DNA of 44,802 nt from contig JASJQH010000028.1 of the NCBI GenBank assembly GCA_040143965.1, forward strand, positions 1 through 44,802, written 5' to 3'. Shown piece by piece: positions 9,050 through 20,800 of this stretch. This DNA comes from Basidiobolus ranarum. Its lineage: Eukaryota; Basidiobolomycota; Basidiobolomycetes; Basidiobolales. The notes beneath the pieces were generated by a model. That model ran no database searches, had not been told where the DNA came from, and worked only from the letters and a program-made list of their open reading frames with translations. The position numbers were made by a program, and so were the translations under genes. The number at the start of each line of letters is the position of its first letter. The stretch's first letter is position 1.

Positions 9050-10815
9050 TAGTCGTAGGTGGTAGTTACGATACTCTGTACTGAATAATAACATATGGCA
9101 ATGGCAGTGCTTAGTAAACTACGGTCAGCTTTGACTCACTCAATATGCTAGGATTTACGTTGAGTCCATATTAAATTACTTGTTAGAGTAAACCAGGAAG
9201 AATCGGTAGGCACTGAATATGTACATATATATATGGCATGCAAATCTCATCATATTTCTTATCTCCTTACTTGCACATCAACTTCAACGTTACTTTATAT
9301 CTTCAAAACTAAATAAATACTTTAACTGCTAAGTGATCTTAATCCCGTGCTATGTTTGATATCGTCTAATACATGAGTAAAATATGACTAAAATTGCCAA
9401 CCCCTCTTGACTGTACTCCAGTGATTCATCGTTATTTCTGCTTAATTCAATACGCAAGAATAAGACAGCTTACCGCCAAATCGAACCCTTTTATGCGCGC
9501 CTAAGGGCAACATTTCTCTTAAGAAGATAATGAAGAAATATGGTCGCAGAGGGCTTGTTGTAATTGAAATAATGGATATCGAGTCTGTCTTCTTATTTAG
9601 AACGTACTTCAATAGAGTATGAAATGTGTACTAGCGTTCATAACTGATTCACTTTTTTGCATGCATTTTTCGAATCACAATATCTCTACATTCACTGTAT
9701 GTATTAACTGAATATTTGTCACATAGCCTAGGAAGAGCCCGAATAGCAGTCATTGATATTTTGAAGGTTGCTGATGCTACCTACATATATTAATTGCAGT
9801 GAGTGAATCAGATTTGAGCCCAAAATCTTGTTTTTACTAAAACTGTACATTCTTGACTGTACTTACAAATACTGGGCTTTCATTGTATGTTTCTGTTTGC
9901 TAGCACCAGTTAGTTTGCTCAGATTCAATCAATATATATATTGCTGAAGTATCTTGGGAGTTTGTTGGAAGCGGTTTGGAGAACTAGAATAGTGGTGGCT
10001 TTCACTTATTGATTTATTAAGCGGAAAGTTGACATATATATCTTTGTCAAGAGGTAAACAAGCAAACGTGTAAAATGCATTAAAAAATGTCTCTGGAACA
10101 TGTGTGCAAAGTTTGGGTCTCTAGAACAAGTTCCAAAAATCTATATATCTGAGAACTTCTGAATTAATAAAATATTCTGAGTAAACTCCACTTGAGAATA
10201 GTGAGTGATATTGTAGTAAAATATGAAATAATTAAACACTAAGCTATATATGATTATATAGATATTGAGGCTATGTTAATTTCAACCTATATGTAAGTCT
10301 ACCCTATCATCAGAATTCAAATATACAAAAATCTTGCATATTGATGCCAAATATACACTGCTATATATGAAGAATAGGATATTTCTAATAAACTAATGCT
10401 TTGAAAGTAACTCCTGAAGTAGTGCTTCCCCCAATACTTTTACAAGTTACTAAATGTTGGCAAAAAAAGTCTTGGTGTGAAATATAAGCTGGTGGAGGCA
10501 TGTGGCCAACTTCTGGTCTCAATTTCAAAGATTTTAGTGCAGCCTTATTTCATCATATTCTCTTGGATACAATTAGACAAGCTGTCTGAGCTCTTCATTT
10601 GAATTGAGCCCATATATTTGTTATTATAGGAGAAATTGTGCAAGACTGAAACAATGATTATTCCATTAGCCATTAGTAAGTTATGAAGCTATTAGAGGAA
10701 ATAGTTACTTCAGAAGTCCCTTTTAATAAGTTGTAAAATATTATGTGGAGTTTATTTCACCATATAACTAGATAATTAAGTCTAAATAAAAACAAACCTT
10801 AACTTTTAATACTAA
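9050..10815. other. intergenic stretch with an adenylation-domain relic
   Basis: Very AT-rich, 1.8 kb. The only structure recognised is the short decayed copy at 9452-9542. No other gene, RNA or clear repeat was seen. Confidence 0.5.
9452..9542 (+). pseudogene. relic copy of part of the adenylation-reductase gene
   Basis: About 91 bases align with 7106-7199 of the gene upstream, the segment coding for PCTPKGNISRKK at the end of the adenylation domain. Shared blocks include CTAAGGGCAACATTTCTC and AAGAAGATAATGAA; identity by eye is roughly four in five with one small gap. Neither flank continues the match. It is best read as the last remnant of a second, tandem paralog or of a local duplication. 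It has no open frame of its own. Confidence 0.7.
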
Positions 10816-11406
10816 CTAGTACTCTTGGTGGGGTTTAAAGCAAAAACTAATTGTCTTCGTTGTAGTCTTTATATGGCCAGTAACCATGGAAGTATTCTTC
10901 AACAACCCACTCAATTCAAACCACTGATAGTAACTTGAAACTTCTAAATCACCTTCATCTTTGAAAGTAATAAGACAGTTGCACATGGATACTTCATAAA
11001 AGCCATTTTCAAACTGAAGGGACTCAAGGAATTCTTGTTCAAAATGATAACTTAGACAATGTATATTGAAATGATACGTCATCATACCAACTTGATAATA
11101 CCCTTGTGTTGGTCCTCTTTTAAAGCCTTGAACCTCGGCCACCAGCAGTCTAATTTCCTGAGGGGTATACAGATATTGATTAACGCAATGAGGGCTTTCA
11201 ATTAAGTCAATAACGACATCAAGATAGTCTAAATGGAAAGTTCTCGCGTTTTCAGGTGAGTACTGATTGAGCTGCTGTAAATCCTTGACGCGACTCTCCT
11301 TTGCGCGTCGAATTTGTAGACGAGTCAATGGATTCGTAGGGACCTCTTGAATATCATGCTTAGTAGGAAGAAGTGAGCTATTCCTCTCACCGGACGTCCT
11401 AGTCAT
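10816..11406 (-). CDS. unrecognised protein, 196 aa
   Basis: An open frame of 196 codons if started at the first ATG (11406); the frame stays open for another 24 codons upstream but without an ATG, so an upstream exon is possible. The N-terminal third is basic and polar (RLQIRRAKESRVKDLQQL), the rest mixes aromatic residues with alternating hydrophobic patterns (VGMMTYHFNIHCLSYHF) that suggest beta strands. No signal peptide or membrane segment is visible, and no known family motif was recognised. Base composition is more GC-rich than the surrounding intergenic DNA, which favours a real gene. It lies alone between AT-rich spacers. Confidence 0.5.
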   Translation of the reverse strand: MTRTSGERNSSLLPTKHDIQEVPTNPLTRLQIRRAKESRVKDLQQLNQYSPENARTFHLDYLDVVIDLIESPHCVNQYLYTPQEIRLLVAEVQGFKRGPTQGYYQVGMMTYHFNIHCLSYHFEQEFLESLQFENGFYEVSMCNCLITFKDEGDLEVSSYYQWFELSGLLKNTSMVTGHIKTTTKTISFCFKPHQEY

Positions 11407-11926
11407 ATGTAAAAAAAGTGCCGAGAGGGTTGGGTGACTTGGGCTTGCTAGAACTGTATTTATCTGAATAGATTCCAATGATCATATCTTGGAAACAAGA
11501 TTAAAGCAGAAGCTTTCTAGTTTGCCTAATCAACCCCCATCAATTTATAGCATTAAGTATCCTGTACTTCCTAATCTACGTCATCTGTTACTTCTGATAA
11601 GCCACTCATTGGAATGTTTACAAAGCGATCTAGGTGCAGTTTTTATTCACACTCAAGGTAGTTACAACTTTCAGTAACGGTTTAATTCATCTAATATTAG
11701 TCATTCACTTGGCAAGATTGAAACCTCACTCTGTCAGCGATCATCGGAAGAATAATCCTTGAACATTGGTGGTAAAAAGAAAAGTTTATTTGCGAATTTG
11801 GTTATGCGGGATTATACTTACAAAAATCACTTACTAGAGGAAACATACATGTCTTAATCTTGGACAGCCCAGAGAGTAGTAATGAAGGGGTTAAAAAAGT
11901 GGGATAATATTAACGTATTGTGAATT
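11407..11926. other. intergenic stretch
   Basis: About 520 bases between the unknown ORF and the 3' end of the GPI-anchored protein gene. No supported feature; a short plus-strand frame here lacks any family signal. Confidence 0.5.
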
Positions 11927-12373
11927 CTAAACGACACAGATGAGTAATCCAGCAAGAACAGCAGATACAGCAAGTAACTTGGCAGATTGAAGAGGGCTAG
12001 CGGAGTTAAGAAGATTATTAACAAGGGTATTGTTCAACACGGAAGTGGGAGTAGGTGCAGAGGTCGATGTCGGATATAAGAGAGAGGATGGAACATTTAT
12101 ACACCACTTATAAGATTCTTCTTCTTGACGTGGCAAGTTCGCATATATGATAGGATCAGAAAAGCAGTAAGAAATACATTTAGCTAGATTTTGGGATTGA
12201 CGACAGTTGCAAAAATCATCCGTTGTAGAGCAAGGAATACCGAGAGCATTAGCGCGACACTTGGCATACATTCCACGATATATGTCTGCACAAGTAGAAT
12301 TGGCCAAGAGAGGAGGAGCGAAATTTTCGGCAGCATAAGCAGCACCGATAACAAGCAATAAAGAGAACTTCAT
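11927..12373 (-). CDS. CFEM-like GPI-anchored cysteine-rich protein, 148 aa
   Basis: Starts with a clear signal peptide (MKFSLLLVIGAAYA, cut after about residue 15). The middle (about 27-92) has eight cysteines, including an FCNC pair and KCISYC, which fits the eight-cysteine plan of CFEM and related fungal cell-surface domains, though the exact CFEM spacing is not fully met. A Ser/Thr/Pro-rich linker follows (TSTSAPTPTS), and the C-terminus is a hydrophobic tail (AVSAVLAGLLICVV) preceded by small residues, typical of a GPI-attachment signal. It should sit on the plasma membrane or wall. CFEM proteins can bind haem or serve in adhesion; which applies here is not known. No intron is needed. 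Confidence 0.75.
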   Translation of the reverse strand: MKFSLLLVIGAAYAAENFAPPLLANSTCADIYRGMYAKCRANALGIPCSTTDDFCNCRQSQNLAKCISYCFSDPIIYANLPRQEEESYKWCINVPSSLLYPTSTSAPTPTSVLNNTLVNNLLNSASPLQSAKLLAVSAVLAGLLICVV

Positions 12374-13009
12374 ATTGTGATAAATTCTAAGCAGTCAGAA
12401 GGTGAAGGATGGCAATACACGAAGAATGTAAATTAGCATGACAAGTTGTGTGAAGAATCGCTTTTTAACAAGCCTGCAACATCCCACTCAAGCCAATGAA
12501 CTTCATTGGAATTTTTTTTGTTGATATAAGTTGCTTAACCGTACCTTTACTATGCCAGATATGGTAAGAGTTGTTTATATATTAAAAAAAGAAATGGCGA
12601 TTTGATTGTAATAACAAATAAATCACAAATATATACATCATTCCTAAGTATATCATCACTCCTAGTACAAACTTATTGATACTTTAAGCGTCAATTCAAA
12701 TGCAGAAACACAGTTTGGGATGTTGATATAAAATCGCGTAGAGTAGATAGCAGCAAACACCACGTATACCGTGACACGAAGTGTTGGCATAGTTATGTCA
12801 TCTAAGGGTTAAAACACTGTTTATAACTCAAGATTTCTTGCTACAATTTGGAAGTCATTCTATGTAATCTAAAGGTGGATAGAGTCGAGAAATAGATATT
12901 AATCACAGTTTTCTTTATATAAATTGTTCAAAAAATTACAAGTTGGAGTAGAAAAGGTAAGGATGAACAACATAATGATGCACTCCATTCATTATGAAAA
13001 TGAAAACAT
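12374..13009. other. intergenic stretch
   Basis: About 640 AT-rich bases between the start of the GPI-protein gene and the stop of glycogen phosphorylase, both on the minus strand. No feature recognised apart from likely promoter sequence on the left. Confidence 0.5.
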
Positions 13010-15595
13010 TTAAGGAAGACGGCAAGGCTTGATGTTCCAGATGGATTCAGCGTACTCCTTGATGGCACGATCTGAAGAGAATTTAGCCATACCAGCAGTG
13101 CACATAATAGACTTCTTAGCCCAACCCTCCTTATCTTTGTAAGCTTCATCAACCTTGGCTTGAGCTTCCAAGTATTTGGGGAAATCAACGGAAACAAGGT
13201 AAACATCACCACCATTTTGGAGAGAGTACAACAAAGGAGCGAAGACGTTAGGATCTCCAAAGACACCAGAGTAGATGATATCCAGAACCTTTTGAAGTTT
13301 AGGATCCATAGGCATGTTACGATATCTCATGGCGTGTCTCAAGTCATCTACTTCATGAGCGAGAACACCAAAGGTGAAGATGTTTTCGTCACCAATCTCT
13401 TCGTTGATCTCAACATTAGCACCATCAACAGTACCCAAAATAAGACCACCGTTCAAGACAAACTTCATGTTGGAAGTACCAGAGGCCTCAGTACCGGCAG
13501 TGGAGATATGTTGAGAGATATCACTGGCAGGGATGATAACTTCAGCAATAGAGACGTTATAATCAGGGATAAAGACAATCTTGAGCAAATCACCGATTTC
13601 TTGATCAGCATTGACAACATCAGCAACACTGTTGATGAGCTTGATGACCAACTTGGCAACATAGTAACCAGGAGCGGCCTTACCACCGAAGATAATAACT
13701 CGGGGAACTTGCTTCTCCCTTTCGGCCTTACTCATAGCCTTCAATGAGGAGTAACGATAAATGACGGATAAGATGTTCATGTATTGACGCTTGTATTCAT
13801 GAATACGTTTAACTTGAACATCGAACATAGCTTCAGGGTTAACCTTGACACCACAACGCTCTTCAATATGCTTAGCCAAGCGTGCTTTGTTGGCCTTCTT
13901 GATATCCATCCATTCCTTTTGGAAAGCTTTGTCATCAGCAAACTGCTTGAGTTTAGCGAGGTCAGTGAGTTTGGTAGTCCAATGGCTGTCTCCAAGTTTC
14001 TTGGTGATAAGGTCACTAAGAACAGGATTACATTGGTGAAGCCATCTTCTAGGGGTAACACCGTTGGTCTTGTTTTCAAATTTACCAGGGTAGAAATCAA
14101 CAAAGTCTTTGAAGATAGTCTTCTGGATTAAATCAGAATGGAGGGCAGCGACACCATTGACACGGTGAGAACCGACAATAGCCAAATGGGCCATTCTAAC
14201 ATCTTGAGGAGTAGACTCTTCAATGATAGAGATACGGCTCAATAAGTCACGATCTCCTGGCTTGCTCTGTTCAACGGATTGAAGGAAGAACAAATTGATG
14301 TCGTAAATGATCATCATATGTCTAGGTAACACATGTTCAAGCATTGGGACAGACCATTTCTCCATAGCCTCAGGAAGGACGGTGTGATTAGTGAAAGCGT
14401 AGGTACGGGTGACAATATCCCAGGCTTCGTCCCATTCAAGACCTTCCTCATCAATAAGAACACGTTGCAATTCTGGAATACCAAGAGTAGGATGAGTATC
14501 ATTAAGCTGAATGGCAACTTGTTCAGGGAATTCTCTCCAAGGACGCTTAGTCTTCTTGAAACGACGGATGATATCATGAAGAGTAGCGCAAACGAAGAAG
14601 TATTCCTGCTTGAGACGGAGTTCTTTACCAACCATATGGTTGTCATTGGGGTACAAGACAGAGGTAATGTTTTCGGCGGACTTTTGTTCACCAACGGATT
14701 TATCGTAGTTACCTTCGTTGAAACTCTCAAGATCGAAGGTCTTCTTGGGCTTACTGCTCCAGAGACGAATGTTAATACAATTCTTGGTGTCGTAACCAGG
14801 AATAGGAACATCATAGGCAACGGCTTCAACCATTTGTCCACCTTCCCAGGTATATTTGGTTTTACCTTGGCTATCGTAGTTCTTGTCTACGTAACCGTAG
14901 AAGCGAACTTCGACGGAGATATCAAGACGAGGAAGCTCCCAAGGATTACCGAAGTTAAGCCAGTAATCAGGAACCTCAGTTTGGAAACCGTCAACAATCT
15001 TTTGTTGGAACATACCATAGTTATAACGAATACCGTAACCCCAGGCAGGATAATCTAAAGTAGCCAAGGAGTCCATATAACAAGCGGCAAGACGGCCAAG
15101 ACCTCCGTTACCGAGAGCAGCATCTTTTTCCTCGTCAATAAGATCTTCCATATTGAATCCAAGTTCCTTAACACCTTGGTTATATTTGTCCTTGAGACCA
15201 AGAGCCAACAAAGCGTTGTCTAATGAACGACCAATCAAGAACTCCATGGAAAGATAATAGACTCTCTTAGGGTCATGGGCAGTGTGGTACTCTTGGGTCT
15301 CGTTCCAACGTTTGATCAATTGATCACGAACGGAGAAAGCGGTGGCAAGATAACCAGCAAAATCATCAACATTATAAGGAGTTCTGGCTAGAGTGGTAGC
15401 CATGTGACGAGCGATGGAGGTTTGGATGGATGCGACGTCAGAGCCGCTTTTCTCCATCAATTCATTCCACAACTTTCTCTCTTCATCAGTAAATTGCTTT
15501 CTGTGGTCCTCATACTTGGTATGTAGGACAGGAAGGGGAAGCACAGTGGAGCTTCTTCTTCTAGGTCTAGGTCTTTCAGGGGTGTTACCGCTCAT
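13010..15595 (-). CDS. GPH1: glycogen phosphorylase, 861 aa
   Basis: Releases glucose-1-phosphate from glycogen in the cytosol using pyridoxal phosphate. The whole GT35 family length is present in one exon: [15 protein letters not shown] (substrate-binding start), [52 protein letters not shown] and [16 protein letters not shown], whose Lys (about residue 711) binds the cofactor. The start is set at MSGNTPERP: the frame runs 47 codons further up without support, and a TATAAATA box lies about 85 bases upstream of this ATG. The N-terminal tail carries RRRSST, a good basophilic-kinase (PKA-like) site, as expected for a phosphorylation-regulated fungal enzyme. Codon choice is strongly biased, in line with high expression. 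Confidence 0.96.
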   Translation of the reverse strand: MSGNTPERPRPRRRSSTVLPLPVLHTKYEDHRKQFTDEERKLWNELMEKSGSDVASIQTSIARHMATTLARTPYNVDDFAGYLATAFSVRDQLIKRWNETQEYHTAHDPKRVYYLSMEFLIGRSLDNALLALGLKDKYNQGVKELGFNMEDLIDEEKDAALGNGGLGRLAACYMDSLATLDYPAWGYGIRYNYGMFQQKIVDGFQTEVPDYWLNFGNPWELPRLDISVEVRFYGYVDKNYDSQGKTKYTWEGGQMVEAVAYDVPIPGYDTKNCINIRLWSSKPKKTFDLESFNEGNYDKSVGEQKSAENITSVLYPNDNHMVGKELRLKQEYFFVCATLHDIIRRFKKTKRPWREFPEQVAIQLNDTHPTLGIPELQRVLIDEEGLEWDEAWDIVTRTYAFTNHTVLPEAMEKWSVPMLEHVLPRHMMIIYDINLFFLQSVEQSKPGDRDLLSRISIIEESTPQDVRMAHLAIVGSHRVNGVAALHSDLIQKTIFKDFVDFYPGKFENKTNGVTPRRWLHQCNPVLSDLITKKLGDSHWTTKLTDLAKLKQFADDKAFQKEWMDIKKANKARLAKHIEERCGVKVNPEAMFDVQVKRIHEYKRQYMNILSVIYRYSSLKAMSKAEREKQVPRVIIFGGKAAPGYYVAKLVIKLINSVADVVNADQEIGDLLKIVFIPDYNVSIAEVIIPASDISQHISTAGTEASGTSNMKFVLNGGLILGTVDGANVEINEEIGDENIFTFGVLAHEVDDLRHAMRYRNMPMDPKLQKVLDIIYSGVFGDPNVFAPLLYSLQNGGDVYLVSVDFPKYLEAQAKVDEAYKDKEGWAKKSIMCTAGMAKFSSDRAIKEYAESIWNIKPCRLP

Positions 15596-15678
15596 ATTTA
15601 ACAAGAACAATGAGAAGGTGAGAAAAAACGATGGATATGGAGGAGGATTCTGAGTCTTAAACAATGACAGGAGCCGGG

Positions 15679-15686
15679 TATTTATA
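15679..15686 (-). promoter_or_regulatory. TATA box of glycogen phosphorylase
   Basis: TATAAATA on the minus strand about 85 bases upstream of the chosen ATG. It lies inside the longer open frame, which supports the shorter start. Confidence 0.55.
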
Positions 15687-16790
15687 CAAGTTACATACGT
15701 CAACAAAAGGTGGGTTGAGCAAACCGGGATATCCATCCTTCAACCAATCAAATGAGCAGATCCAATGAGGGTATCTTATCCAGCGAGCATTACTCCTGTG
15801 CCCGAAATGCCAGATATGAAATGAGCAACAAATGGATTCATTCAAGCCAATTTGATTAATGAAACCCCGTTGACCCACACCAGCGATTCTTGAGCGATAA
15901 ACAACACTTATCTATTACGTAATGCCAGAGTTGAACTGGGATTTAATAAAATCTATGTAGGTGTAGAGTCTTCCTTATGGAGCTGACCCGATTGAATTGA
16001 CAATTACAAGTAGTGAAAGACAAGGTCGTGAGAGACATACGAGAGAGAGATGGAATATGAAGATGAAGATGGAAAATAATTCAAATACTATCACAACATA
16101 ACCCACTATGCAGTATCTTACTTGCTTAATACAGCATCTCTTGATTATTCTAGTATCGAGTCTCTTACTTGGTTATTACTAGCAAAATCTGCTGAGAGAA
16201 TAAACAACCGAAGAATACGGCGCCTATCGATTGTAGCCGCTATCGATCGTCCCGCGCAGATTTCCCTGTCTCGACTCTGCTTGTACTCACGTAGTTGATT
16301 GGATCGAAGTGCCACAATGCTGGGTAAGGAAATAGCCAGTCTTATGCTGACAACAGCCACTCTCACAAACACTCGAGAGTATGTTGATAATTACAGTTTA
16401 TTGGGGTAGAATTGACCAAGTAACTTGGACCAATGGGCGGTATCAGGATACTCTGCAAATGTAACGATACCTGGTGGCTTAAGATCATCTGGAATATTTT
16501 TAGATTAGTGAGCAGCAGACATGAAAGTTGTCACAAATAGCTCTCTGAGTGGGAGAATGAGAGCACTTGAGAGAAATTGATTATTCTACCACCCGCAACC
16601 ACCTTATCTTTACTAATTCAACGCAAAGTTTGTTGGTCTGTTACAATCTTGCTCGATTACAACCAAATAAAGTCAAATTGTATGTTTGGATTGGTGGTAA
16701 ATTATGCCATTTACAGATGTAGATATATCTTGACCAAATAATAGATTTCATCACACAACTGAACTGATTGAATTATCTACGTCAAGTAAA

Positions 16791-16827
16791 CAGAAAGCGG
16801 AACACAGAAAGCGGAACACAGAAAGCT
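16791..16827 (+). repeat. short tandem repeat, 14 bases x 2.6
   Basis: Unit CAGAAAGCGGAACA occurs twice perfectly and a third time in part. Intergenic; no function suggested. Confidence 0.8.
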
Positions 16828-17302
16828 ATAAAGTTGGAATAAGCTGTTCGTGGTACGTAAAAGTAGGGGTCTAGAGCTCTCTTACTGAGCCGTTCATTGT
16901 CTATGAATTGATGAGCAAAGGTGGTCAGTTTTACAAACATTAGTCAATTAGAACAAGACTTCTTCTCAACCATCAATTCTTAGACAATCCACTTGCTACT
17001 TACCGCTTGGGCTTTTCTTCGCTGCTTAGATTCCCTTCAAGATTTGAGATAACCATCGATAATAAATTCTGATATCACGACATATTAAGAATCTTCTATC
17101 GGATAAACCCCAAAAATCTACGACTTTTTCAGGGAATACAGTATTTTTAAGCTATCTTTGCAGATAATATTGAGTTTAGGGTTAATTGGTATTTGATCAG
17201 GAGGAAAACTGGTTCCCTCCTCTAATGATTTAGCCACACACCTTTCCCGGGTTCAATCATTTTTTCCGTGGATAATGTTCTACTCTAAAAAACTGCAGTT
17301 GA

Positions 17303-17557
17303 TTGGTGGGATCTTTAATTCAATGGCAGATAGCAATCCGAGTATATATATATATAGTATCGGAACTATACGTATTCTCTGATGATTATATATACATTAT
17401 CCAGATTCAACGAAAAGGTGGCCAATCATCTGCAAGATTCAAAATACGTAAGACTTCAATCAAAAAGTACAGTTATAGGATCATAAGAGTTATATTAGCT
17501 TTGATTGCAAGAACAGTTATAGTAATAAGGATTAGATTCCAAGTAGCCACCAAGTGA
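17303..17557 (+). pseudogene. possible relic of an eRF1-like release factor (GGQ region)
   Basis: One frame reads QRKGGQSSARFKIRK followed at the right distance by YSYRIIRVI. Eukaryotic/archaeal eRF1 has RGGQSALRF and then RHNYVRKVAE at the same place; the GGQ loop triggers peptide release on the ribosome. The upstream DNA in another frame reads SIGTIRIL, a weak match to the FGTL strand just before the GGQ loop. Nothing else of the protein was found, the base composition is very AT-rich and there is no good start. It may be a decayed fragment or chance. Confidence 0.35.
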
Positions 17558-17888
17558 AGCATTAACCGTAACCAGATGTAAGTGCAATGTTGATTAAGTA
17601 ATAATAACCAGGAAGTCATAATAACCAGGACTGTTTCTTGACCTAATCCAGATCATGATTGACTCTGCTTTCGAATCTTATTTGAGCCGTATTTCTTAAT
17701 ACTATTATACTCATATGTTGTATCAGAAAAGGCATTTCACAACTGGTTTGTTACACAGTTTTTCAATAGACAGAAGCAAAATGTATTTCGTTATTTTTAC
17801 CACTTGAACTACTCATTCAAAAAGTGTTTCTATATCAATACCAATTCAACTACGCCTTCAAATCTTTGTTCTACAGAACTAAATAAAA

Positions 17889-20800
17889 ATGTCCGATATA
17901 CAGCAAGTAATTGCCGTGTACGGAAAAGTAGGTCTCCCTCTGGTACTATCTGACCATACCTATTTTTGATTTCCAACTGTATTTGTTCGTAGGGGGTTAG
18001 GGTTTGGTTGGCTGACGATATTGTCGGTTGGATAAGTACCTCCATAAACTTCAAAGAAGTAGATGCTAGGTTTTTGAGACTTTCTCTCATTGATGATAGT
18101 GGTAAAGTAAGATAAGCACCACTTCAGTGCACATTTTCGATAACACCGTGGCTCGATATAATACTTTATGTTTAACGTGTATTTTTACAGGATGTTCAAG
18201 TAGAGATATCGTTAACTAAACTTCAATCTGGTGAAGAAGAGTTACCACCACTCTGTAATCCTATAATATTGGAAGGGATTGATGATCTGACAAGTTTATC
18301 CCACTTACATGAACCAGCAAGTAAGTTATCTATAGCTATCATAAACAAAAGAGTTGAAGTTACGTACTAAATATAAAAACGGATCACTTTCATAGTTCTT
18401 CATAATATTCGCACGCGTTATGAAAGGCACAGCATTTACACTTATTCGGGAATTGCATTAATTGCATGTAATCCGTTTCAAACAGTTAATATTTACTCCG
18501 AGGATGTTATACGAGCATACTCTGGAAGAAACCGTGGCGAGTTGGCACCGCATTTGTTTGCAATCGCTGAAGATGCTTACAGGTGTATGTTGAATGAGAA
18601 TACGAACCAAACAGTTATAGTATCAGGTGAAAGGTAATGGTAGCAGTTTTTACATCGACCAAAGTAAAATGATAATCATACTGAATCAAAGTTGATATAT
18701 TTTCAATAATGAGATAAAGTGGTGCTGGTAAGACGGTTAGTGCAAAATTTATTATGCGTTATTTTGCTTCTGCGGAGCCAGATCCAATGAACCCTCGGAG
18801 AATAAAAGGTATTAATGCACACGGGAGATGTCGTAGTTGAATTTGATTCTTTAGTTGCTAACTTGTTAAACTTTGGGGCCACAAGACAATATAAAACTGA
18901 GCCACATTGAAGAGCAGATTCTTGGTAATAATAGCAAAGCACTCACCGAATCCTTATTGAACCGACAGTTGTGCTCACATAATTGATCCATAGCTACAAA
19001 TCCAATCTTGGAAGCTTTCGGTAATGCGAAAACCACTCGTAACGACAATAGCTCCCGATTTGGGAAATATATGGAGATACTGTTTGACCATAATATTAAC
19101 ATTGTTGGTGCCCGAATCCGAACATATCTTTTGGAGCGTTCTCGCTTGATGTTCCAATCAGAGAATGAGAGAAATTATCATATCTTTTATCAGGTGAGGC
19201 GGTTTATTAGCACAATAGAGCAACTGAATCCATGATACTTACATCGGTTCGTTAACCTCCCTTTTTTTGCGTTCATTAGCTATGTTCTGGAGCCCCATCT
19301 TCGGAAAGAAAAGAACTTCAACTCTTGGATTACTCTCATTTTCATTACTTGAATCAGGGTTCATGCGGGGCTATTGGTGGGGTGAATGATGCTGCAGAGT
19401 TTGAGCTGACACAGAAGTCACTTTCTCTTATCGGAATCTCTATACAACTTCAATGGAAAATATTCCAAGTTTTGGCTGGATTACTTCATCTTGGCAATCT
19501 TCAAATCGGAGGAAACGAGACCCTTGGAGCTAGTATAGATGATGAGCAGGAGCCATTCCGCTTAGTAACTACTTTACTTGATATCAATCCAGTCGACTTC
19601 AAAAAGTGGATGACAAAGCGGCAAATCGTGACCGGTCGAGATAAAATCATCAGTACAATGAGCCCATTGCAAGCTACGGTTGCTAGAGATGCGGTAGCGA
19701 AGTACATATACGCCAATTTGTTTGAGTGGTTGATTAGAGTAGTGAACCAAAGTTTATGCACTGATGGGGTGCTCAAAACTGTTCACTCTTTCATCGGTGT
19801 GTTGGATATCTATGGATTTGAGCACTTTGTGAAGAATTCTTTCGAACAATTCTGCATCAATTACGCCAATGAAAAATTACAACAAGAGGTAGACCTCATG
19901 CACCGACTTTCAACGTTACTCACAAAATAACCATTCTTTCATATCTATATACCAGTTCAACAAGCATGTGTTTAAGCTTGAACAAGAGGTACTGCTGTCT
20001 TGCATTCTAAATGAAGCTCTATCTCTAACAATGGCCACAATCCCACTTCTCTAGGAATATGTACGTGAGCAAATCAATTGGCAGTTCATTGAGTTTAGTG
20101 ACAATCAGCCTTGTATCGAGCTTATTGAAGGTCGTATGGGTATTCTGTCTTTACTAGATGAGGTATGTCAAGGAGAGGAAATCTCTCAATCCGATTGATT
20201 AGGTTACTAATTTGTTCACTAGGAATCACGACTTCCCTCCGGAACAGATCAAACATATGCAACGAAGCTACACCAACAGTTTGGTACACCTGCTTACAAG
20301 GACTATTTTGCCAAACCCAAGTTTAGCAATCATGAGTTTACAGTAAAGCACTATGCACATGATGTTACTTATCAAGCCGAGGGGTTTCTTGATAAAAACA
20401 AGGATACCATCCAAGACGAGTTGCTAAATGTTTTACTAGCAACAGAGTTTGATTTTCTTCAAGATGTTTTACCAAAACCTTCAGACGAGCCCATTGTCCA
20501 ACAAAATACCGGGCGACGTTCTATGGGGCCAGGAACAAAGAAATCTACTTTGGGTTCTGTATTTAAGAGTTCCTTAGTAAACCTGATGGACACCATAAGT
20601 ATAACCAATGTACACTATATTCGTTGCATCAAGCCTAATGAAGCAAAGAAACCATGGTTATTTGATCCAATGATGGTTCTATCCCAACTGAGAGCTTGCG
20701 GTGTACTTGAAACCATCCGAATCAGTTGTGAAGGATATCCATCTCGAAGGACTTTAGAAGATTTTGTCAATCGTTTCTATCTATTAACCAAATCTCAGCA

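Larger units (their letters stand above)
15596..17888. other. long gene-poor stretch
   Basis: About 2.3 kb between the divergent glycogen phosphorylase and myosin genes. It holds both promoters, a 14-base tandem repeat at 16791-16827, AT dinucleotide runs near 17345-17395 and a possible eRF1-like relic at 17303-17557. No intact gene or RNA gene was recognised. Confidence 0.5.

Noticed and set aside
13160-15058. Several plus-strand ORFs of 100-240 codons
   Set aside because: Antisense shadows of glycogen phosphorylase caused by its biased codon use; none has a family motif.
17245-17260. GGGTTCAATCA as a tRNA B box
   Set aside because: No matching A box, acceptor stem or anticodon arm could be folded around it. 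The similar TTCGAATCCC at about 42534 failed the same test.
17830-18090. Minus-strand ORF of 86 codons
   Set aside because: It overlaps exons 1 and 2 of myosin V on the other strand, which are supported by the [12 protein letters not shown] motif.
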